Of a stretch of DNA of 64,000 bases, positions 60,034-64,000 are shown one piece after another. The stretch comes from Pengzhenrongella sicca. GTDB taxonomy: Bacteria; Actinomycetota; Actinomycetes; Actinomycetales; Cellulomonadaceae. The stretch's first letter is position 1. The number at the start of each line of letters is the position of its first letter. The stretch covers positions 2,294,001-2,358,000 of the forward strand of contig NZ_CP071868.1 of NCBI RefSeq assembly GCF_017569225.1. Direction: 5' to 3'. The notes beneath the pieces were generated by a model. The model had not been told where the DNA came from and did no database searches. It worked only from the letters and a program-made list of their open reading frames with translations. Both the position numbers and the translations under genes were made by a program.

Positions 60034-60774
60034 GTGTCCGCTCACGCCCGCGATCTAACCCCGCTCGACCCGACCGCCCTCACGCGGTCCGACGTCGCGG
60101 CGATCGTCGACCACACCCTGCTCGCGCCCCAGGCGACCGCCGCCCAGGTGGCCGCGTTCGTCGTCGAGGCCCAGCAGCTGGGCGTCGGCGCGGTCTGCGT
60201 CTCGCCGTCGATGCTGCCGATCGCCGCCCCGGGCCTGCGCGTCGTCGCGGTGTGCGGTTTCCCGGCCGGTACGCACCACAGCGAGATCAAGCGCGCGGAA
60301 GCGGCCCGATCCGTCGCGGACGGCGCTGACGAGGTCGACATGGTGATCAACCTAGGCGCGGTGCTGGCGGGCGACTGGGCGGCCGTCGAAGCCGACATCG
60401 CCGACGTGCGCTCGGCCGTCCCGGCGCCCCACCTGCTCAAGGTCATCATCGAGTCCGCCGTGCTCGACGACGCCCAGATCGTCGGGGCCTGCCGCGCGGC
60501 CGAGGCCGCCGGCGCCGACTTCGTCAAGACGTCGACCGGCTTCCACCCCGCCGGCGGCGCGAGCGTCGAGGCGGTCACGCTCATGGCGGCGACCGTCGGC
60601 GGGCGGCTCGGCGTGAAGGCTTCCGGCGCCATCCGCACGGCGGCGGCGGCCCGCTCGATGATCGCCGCGGGCGCGACCCGGCTCGGGCTGTCCGGCTCGT
60701 CCGCGATCCTCGCCGAGCTCGACGGCTCCGCGGGAGGACCCGCGCGCGAAGCCGCCGAACCCGCCGGGTACTAA
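60034..60774 (+). CDS. deoC: Deoxyribose-phosphate aldolase
   Basis: This 246-aa class I aldolase splits 2-deoxyribose-5-phosphate into glyceraldehyde-3-phosphate and acetaldehyde in deoxynucleoside catabolism. DeoC motifs are intact: [58 protein letters not shown] (Schiff-base Lys) and [13 protein letters not shown] at 60034 has AAGGAG upstream. It is a stand-alone gene, with a weak GC hairpin (60785-60807) after it. Confidence 0.95.
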   Translation: MSAHARDLTPLDPTALTRSDVAAIVDHTLLAPQATAAQVAAFVVEAQQLGVGAVCVSPSMLPIAAPGLRVVAVCGFPAGTHHSEIKRAEAARSVADGADEVDMVINLGAVLAGDWAAVEADIADVRSAVPAPHLLKVIIESAVLDDAQIVGACRAAEAAGADFVKTSTGFHPAGGASVEAVTLMAATVGGRLGVKASGAIRTAAAARSMIAAGATRLGLSGSSAILAELDGSAGGPAREAAEPAGY

Positions 60775-60784
60775 CCCAGGACGA

Positions 60785-60807
60785 CGGGCCCGCAGGCCGC
60801 CGGCCCG
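60785..60807. terminator. Short GC hairpin between convergent genes
   Basis: CGGGCC (60785-60790) pairs with GGCCCG (60802-60807). It lies between deoC (+, ends 60774) and the repeat-protein gene (-, ends 60808). Weak but well placed. Confidence 0.35.
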
Positions 60808-61134
60808 CTAGTCGAGCCGGTCGGACCTGATCCGGTCTGCCTCGCTCGCGCTGCCGTCGTCGGCGTTCGACAGGCCGGACACGTCGGAGGCCTGGCCGAG
60901 GCCCGCCGCCGCGATCCTGGACGCCTCGGTGGCGTCCCCGGTGTCGGTGCTGGTCAGCCCCGCCACCGCGGCCGGCTGCTCGAGCTCGTCCGAGCGCACC
61001 TTCGCCGCCGTGGTCTCGAGCCCGGAATCGGCATTGGCCCCGGTCGCCGAGGCGGGCTCGGTGATCTCGTCGGAGCGGATCTCGTCGGCCTCGGTTGCAG
61101 ATCCGGGCTCGTGCGGGTGATCGTTCGGCGCCAT
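60808..61134 (-). CDS. Repeat protein made of 28-residue units
   Basis: This 108-aa protein is almost entirely built from three and a half copies of a roughly 28-residue unit beginning ATEADEIRSDE / TTAAKVRSDE / ATEASRIAAAG / ASEADRIRSDR and ending near (N)ADSG, TDTG or DDG. It is acidic, has no membrane segment or Cys, and resembles no family I know. AAGGAG precedes ATG at 61134 at good spacing, so translation is likely. Neighbours give no functional hint. Confidence 0.65.
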   Translation of the reverse strand: MAPNDHPHEPGSATEADEIRSDEITEPASATGANADSGLETTAAKVRSDELEQPAAVAGLTSTDTGDATEASRIAAAGLGQASDVSGLSNADDGSASEADRIRSDRLD

Positions 61135-61213
61135 GGCTGTCTCCTTGTCGTGGTCACTCGACCGTACGCCGGGCGCGCTGATCCCGCGTGTTCAGTGGTG
61201 GCCAGCGGGTCGA

Positions 61214-61918
61214 TCAGCGGGGCGCGGGCTCACCGGGTCGCGCGGCCGCCCGCACCAGTGCGAAGGGCGCGGTGACGGTGCCGAGCGCCGTTCGCACGTG
61301 GTACCGGGTACGGCCCCGGGTGATGACCTGCCCGGACAGCCCGGCGTATCGACCGCTCCCGCCGAGCACGACCGTCGTACCGGGGCTGAGCCAGGCGACG
61401 GGCGCCCGCGCGGGGCCGCTGCGCGGCAGCGCGGCGAGCTCCGCGAGCTGGGCCGGCGTCAGCAGCACGGGCCGGCCGTTCAACCGCCACGCGAGCAGGT
61501 GCGCGACGTCGAAGCGGCGCCCGCACCGGTCGCACGACGACGGCCGCGTCGGGCGCCGGTGCCGGTACACCTCGTGACCGCGGGCGCATACCCCGACCCA
61601 GGGGGCTCGCGCCCGCGGCGCGGTCGGGGCCAGGCACCGCTGGCCGTCACCGCCGATCGCGAGGGCCTTCGCGCGCCAGGCCGCGTCGTGCCCGTGCCCG
61701 GGGGCGAGCAGCGCGTGCGCGATCTCGTGCAGGATCGTCCCGCGCACCGTCTGCTCCGGGTGCAGCTCCGTGAGCACCCGGCTCAGCCCGATCTCGCGGC
61801 GGTCGTAGCGACAGACCCCCGCTCGGGTGCGGGCCCGGTCGAACACGAGCGTCCACGCCGTCAGCCCGTGAGTCCGCATGAGCCCCTCGGCGAGCGATCT
61901 CGCCTCATCGATGTCCAT
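61214..61918 (-). CDS. SprT-like zinc metalloprotease-domain protein
   Basis: This 234-aa protein has a SprT-like domain in residues about 1-150: GLMRTHGLTAWTLVFDRART, and the metalloprotease motif HEIAHALL with a third ligand in GHGHDAAW. A zinc-ribbon-like segment (VCARGH...SSCDRCGRRF) follows, then a C-terminal KOW-like/SH3 region (about 180-225). Spartan/SprT proteins process DNA-protein crosslinks in eukaryotes; bacterial roles are unknown. ATG at 61918 is chosen. Confidence 0.83.
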   Translation of the reverse strand: MDIDEARSLAEGLMRTHGLTAWTLVFDRARTRAGVCRYDRREIGLSRVLTELHPEQTVRGTILHEIAHALLAPGHGHDAAWRAKALAIGGDGQRCLAPTAPRARAPWVGVCARGHEVYRHRRPTRPSSCDRCGRRFDVAHLLAWRLNGRPVLLTPAQLAELAALPRSGPARAPVAWLSPGTTVVLGGSGRYAGLSGQVITRGRTRYHVRTALGTVTAPFALVRAAARPGEPAPR

Positions 61919-62000
61919 CGCGCCTCCCTGCGGTCATCGGCCACCGTCCGGACGCTAGCCGGAGGCACCGACACGGCCGCCGCGGCGGCGGCAGGCCACG

Positions 62001-62414
62001 TCAGGGGGTCGGGCGGACCTTCCTCGGGTGCAGGAGGCGCTCGGCGTCGCGCGCCGCGACGCGCTCGTCCTCCGCGGTGACGTCGGCGTGAGTCGCCCGC
62101 TCACGGACGAGCCAGGCGGGCTTCTGCTGGCCGATCTCGACGATCTCGGCAGTCGTCAGCGCCTGCGTCACGCCGCCGCGCGAGAGCCCGGCGATCGAGA
62201 CGCCGAGGCGGCTCGCGACGACCTCGCGGGGGTGCGGCCCGTTCTCGCGCAGCTCGACGAGCCACTCGGGCGGGGTGTTGATGAGCGCCGCGAGGTCGGA
62301 CCGGCTGATCGCCTCGGCGTCGCGGAACGACTCGGGTGCGGCGGGCAGGTGGATGCCCAACTTCTTCGCGGCCGTCACCGGCTTCATGGTCTGGTGCGTT
62401 CTGGCCGAGGTCAT
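62001..62414 (-). CDS. DUF5997 family protein
   Basis: This 137-aa protein matches DUF5997 from memory: MKPVTAAKKLGIHLPAAPESF, the helix SRSDLAALINTPPEWLVELRENGPHPREVVA and SRLGVSIAGLSRGG. The region resembles a DNA-binding helical fold but this is not proven. ATG at 62414 is 82 bases from the divergent LysR gene; this pairing is recurrent in actinomycetes, so the LysR may regulate it. Confidence 0.8.
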   Translation of the reverse strand: MTSARTHQTMKPVTAAKKLGIHLPAAPESFRDAEAISRSDLAALINTPPEWLVELRENGPHPREVVASRLGVSIAGLSRGGVTQALTTAEIVEIGQQKPAWLVRERATHADVTAEDERVAARDAERLLHPRKVRPTP

Positions 62415-62495
62415 CCGGTCATCGTATCCGCCGGACTCGCTTAGCCTTGAACCATGCCCGCGCGACAGTGCGTCGGCGCGAGCGAGGAGTTCCGA

Positions 62496-63533
62496 GTGGA
62501 TGTCGATCTGGTCCGGCTGCGCTATTTCGCGACGGTGGCCGACCACCTGCACTTCGGCCGCGCGGCCGCGGCTCTCCACATCTCGCGGCCGGCGCTGAGC
62601 CGGACCGTGACCGAGCTCGAGGCCGAGCTCGGGGTGGAGCTGTTCGTGCGGCCGTCCGAACACACCGAGCTGACGGCCGACGGCGAGGCGCTGCTCGCGC
62701 GCGCCCGCACGCTGCTGGCCGAGGACGCCGCGCGGGACGACCCCGACCTGTCCCCCGCCGACGGCTCCGCGCCCGCCTTCACGGTCGCGATCATGCCGGG
62801 CGTGACCATCTCCAAGTGGACCAAGCTGTGGGCCGAGCGGATGCCGGACCGCCCGTTGCGGGTGCTCCGCACGGACGCCGACACGCAGACCACCGTGCTG
62901 CGGGACGGTCTCGCCGACGTGAGCTTCGTGCGCCTCCCGATCGACAAGACCGGCCTGAGCACGATCCCGCTGTACGCCGAGATGCCCGTGGTCGTGGTCC
63001 CGAAGGATCACGAGATCGCCTCGCTCGAGTCGATCTCGGTCCTGGACCTGGTCGACGAGCACCTCCTGCAGGACCCGGACGACGTGCCGCAGTGGCGCGA
63101 CGCCGCGCGCCGGGGCCGCACGGCCCCGCGACGCCCCCTGCCCGAAATGGCGTCGACCGCGGACGCGATCGCGCTGGTCGCGGCGGGCCTGGGCATCGTC
63201 ATCGTGCCCCAGTCCGTCGCGAGGATGAACCACCGCAAGGACGTGACCTACCGCCCCGTCCGGGGCGTCGACGAGTACCCCGTCGCGATGGCATGGTCGG
63301 CCGACGACACGTCCGCCGAGGTCGAGGTGTTCATCGGGATCGTGCGCGGGCGATCCGCGCACAGCTCGCGCTCCGCCAACCCGGCGCAGCAGCCCGCCGC
63401 GGCCGCGCGCCGGGGCGACCAGCCGCGTCAGGGCGAACAGCCGCGCCGGGGCGACCAGGCCGCGGCGCCGTCGTCGGCCCGGCGAAAGTCGAAGGTCCAG
63501 CCGAAGGCGCGCCGACCGCGCGGCACCCGCTAG
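62496..63533 (+). CDS. LysR-family transcriptional regulator
   Basis: This 345-aa regulator has an N-terminal LysR helix-turn-helix (VRLRYFATVADHLHFGRAAA, ISRPALSRTVTELEAELGVELF) and a LysR substrate-binding domain (about 95-290). A basic C-terminal tail (about 295-345) with repeated RRGDQPRQGEQPRRGDQ follows, which is unusual for the family. GTG at 62496 with AGGAG upstream gives the family N-terminus; an ATG at 62454 would add 14 residues. Its stop is only four bases before the c-di-GMP riboswitch. Confidence 0.88.
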   Translation: MDVDLVRLRYFATVADHLHFGRAAAALHISRPALSRTVTELEAELGVELFVRPSEHTELTADGEALLARARTLLAEDAARDDPDLSPADGSAPAFTVAIMPGVTISKWTKLWAERMPDRPLRVLRTDADTQTTVLRDGLADVSFVRLPIDKTGLSTIPLYAEMPVVVVPKDHEIASLESISVLDLVDEHLLQDPDDVPQWRDAARRGRTAPRRPLPEMASTADAIALVAAGLGIVIVPQSVARMNHRKDVTYRPVRGVDEYPVAMAWSADDTSAEVEVFIGIVRGRSAHSSRSANPAQQPAAAARRGDQPRQGEQPRRGDQAAAPSSARRKSKVQPKARRPRGTR

Positions 63534-63537
63534 CCGA

Positions 63538-63618
63538 CCGGCAACGGCAAACCCGTCGCAAGGCGGGGACGCACAGCCACGGGACCCTCCGGGTCAGCCG
63601 GGCTCCCGAGGGAAGGAT
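63538..63618 (+). ncRNA. Cyclic di-GMP-I riboswitch (GEMM)
   Basis: The GEMM-I core is clear. CCGGC (63538-63542) pairs with GCCGG (63597-63601) to close the aptamer. GGCAAACC leads into a 6-bp stem capped by a GCAA tetraloop (CCCGTC-GCAA-GGCGGG, 63552-63567). GGACGCACAGCC and a second stem (GACCC-TCC-GGGTC) follow. The 3' side contains TCCC-GA-GGGA next to the ribosome-binding GGAAGGA (63611-63617), suggesting translational control. It precedes an EAL phosphodiesterase gene, so c-di-GMP would control its own breakdown. Confidence 0.87.
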
Positions 63619-63624
63619 CACCCG

Positions 63625-64000
63625 GTGCGCAGGCGGACCGATGGAACGTTGCCGACACAGGGCCGGCAGCCGGCCGGCCAGGCCGCCGACGCGGTGTTCG
63701 AGCGTGAGCTCGCCGCGGCCGTCTCGCGCGGGGAGCTCGTGGTGCACTACCAACCGGTGCTGTCGCTGCCGTCTCGCCGGTGCACCGCCGTCGAGGCGCT
63801 GGTGCGCTGGGTGCACCCGCGCCACGGACTGCTCCTGCCGGACGCGTTCATCCCGGTCGCCGAGCGGACCGGCGCGATCGCCGCGATCGGCTCGTTCGTT
63901 TTGCGCCGCTCGTGCGCCGACGCGGCGACCTGGCGGGACACCCACCCGGGCTCGCCGCTCGCGCTGCACGTCAACATCTCGGCGCTCCAGCTCCACGACG
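63625..64000 (+). CDS. EAL-domain c-di-GMP phosphodiesterase, 5' part (truncated by window end)
   Basis: The visible 125 residues from GTG at 63625 begin an EAL domain: FERELAAAVSRGELVVHYQP, then VEALVRWVHPRHGLLLPD with the catalytic Glu-Ala-Leu, FIPVAERTGAI and the metal-binding NIS near the end. Completion of the active site lies outside the window. The N-terminus is short and unconserved, with no membrane helix or GGDEF domain before EAL, so it may be a stand-alone EAL enzyme. The upstream riboswitch and GGAAGGA site match this start. Confidence 0.85.
   Translation, partial: MRRRTDGTLPTQGRQPAGQAADAVFERELAAAVSRGELVVHYQPVLSLPSRRCTAVEALVRWVHPRHGLLLPDAFIPVAERTGAIAAIGSFVLRRSCADAATWRDTHPGSPLALHVNISALQLHD

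Overview
This window (about 74% G+C, dense gene packing, frequent GTG starts and 4-base stop/start overlaps) comes from a high-GC actinomycete. It carries RbpA, a polyprenol-phosphate-mannose synthase beside Lnt, pyruvate carboxylase, the GarA/MerR/DUF881/Sbp block and a Ku/LigD-type repair island. The GC level and the secreted FN3/SLH proteins suggest Micrococcales, perhaps Cellulomonadaceae. That placement is inference. No rRNA, tRNA, IS element, prophage or CRISPR array was seen.

Layout. 1-5.1 kb: 3' end of a YtcJ-like amidohydrolase, a promoter with a long structured leader, lnt-ppm, a strong inverted repeat, rbpA with a SigR-type promoter, and an acidic-repeat protein. 5.2-11.2 kb: ABC exporter, YbdK-like carboxylate-amine ligase, UPF0303 protein (operator-like palindrome in its promoter), small proteins, a PilZ c-di-GMP receptor and an UlaG-like hydrolase. 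11.2-21.5 kb: pyruvate carboxylase, a ParA ATPase and the conserved block merR-BFN-merR(FtsR-like)-FHA(GarA/OdhI)-DUF881-Sbp-DUF881-pgsA, then CsbD. 21.5-31.6 kb: Zn-alcohol dehydrogenase, CoA-binding protein, DeaD helicase, a zinc-finger SDR lacking the usual catalytic Tyr, threonine aldolase, a DUF6421 protein, a VanY-like peptidase and small proteins. 31.6-40.1 kb: App1-type phosphatase, epimerase, then a DNA-repair island (HhH-PHP protein, Ku, stand-alone ligase and polymerase modules of LigD, AlkA-like glycosylase, LigC-like ligase). 40.1-42.5 kb: a GGDEF-EAL protein with a degenerate cyclase site. 42.5-47.5 kb: molybdenum-cofactor genes (mobA-like, mog/moaB, moaE, moeA) interrupted by a DUF222-HNH gene. 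47.6-53.3 kb: MFS transporter, histidine phosphatase, and an srs-like phenolic-lipid cluster (type III PKS, ICMT-like methyltransferase, flavoprotein) divergent from a UbiA prenyltransferase.

53.3-57.5 kb is the most distinctive part. Two paralogous secreted proteins share a roughly 280-residue domain that I cannot assign. One adds FN3 plus three SLH repeats; the other adds an acidic linker. The second gene has a well-conserved c-di-AMP (ydaO) riboswitch whose 3' edge contains the ribosome-binding site. The first has a related leader that has lost the core of that aptamer. 57.7-64 kb: an OatA-like O-acyltransferase with an altered SGNH block, deoC, a protein made of 28-residue repeats, a SprT-like protein, and a DUF5997/LysR divergent pair. 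The window ends in an EAL phosphodiesterase gene preceded by a c-di-GMP-I riboswitch, which suggests feedback control.

Taken together, two cyclic-dinucleotide systems (c-di-GMP: PilZ, EAL enzymes, riboswitch; c-di-AMP: riboswitch and cell-surface proteins) are the recurring regulatory theme. DNA repair and cell-envelope functions dominate the gene content.
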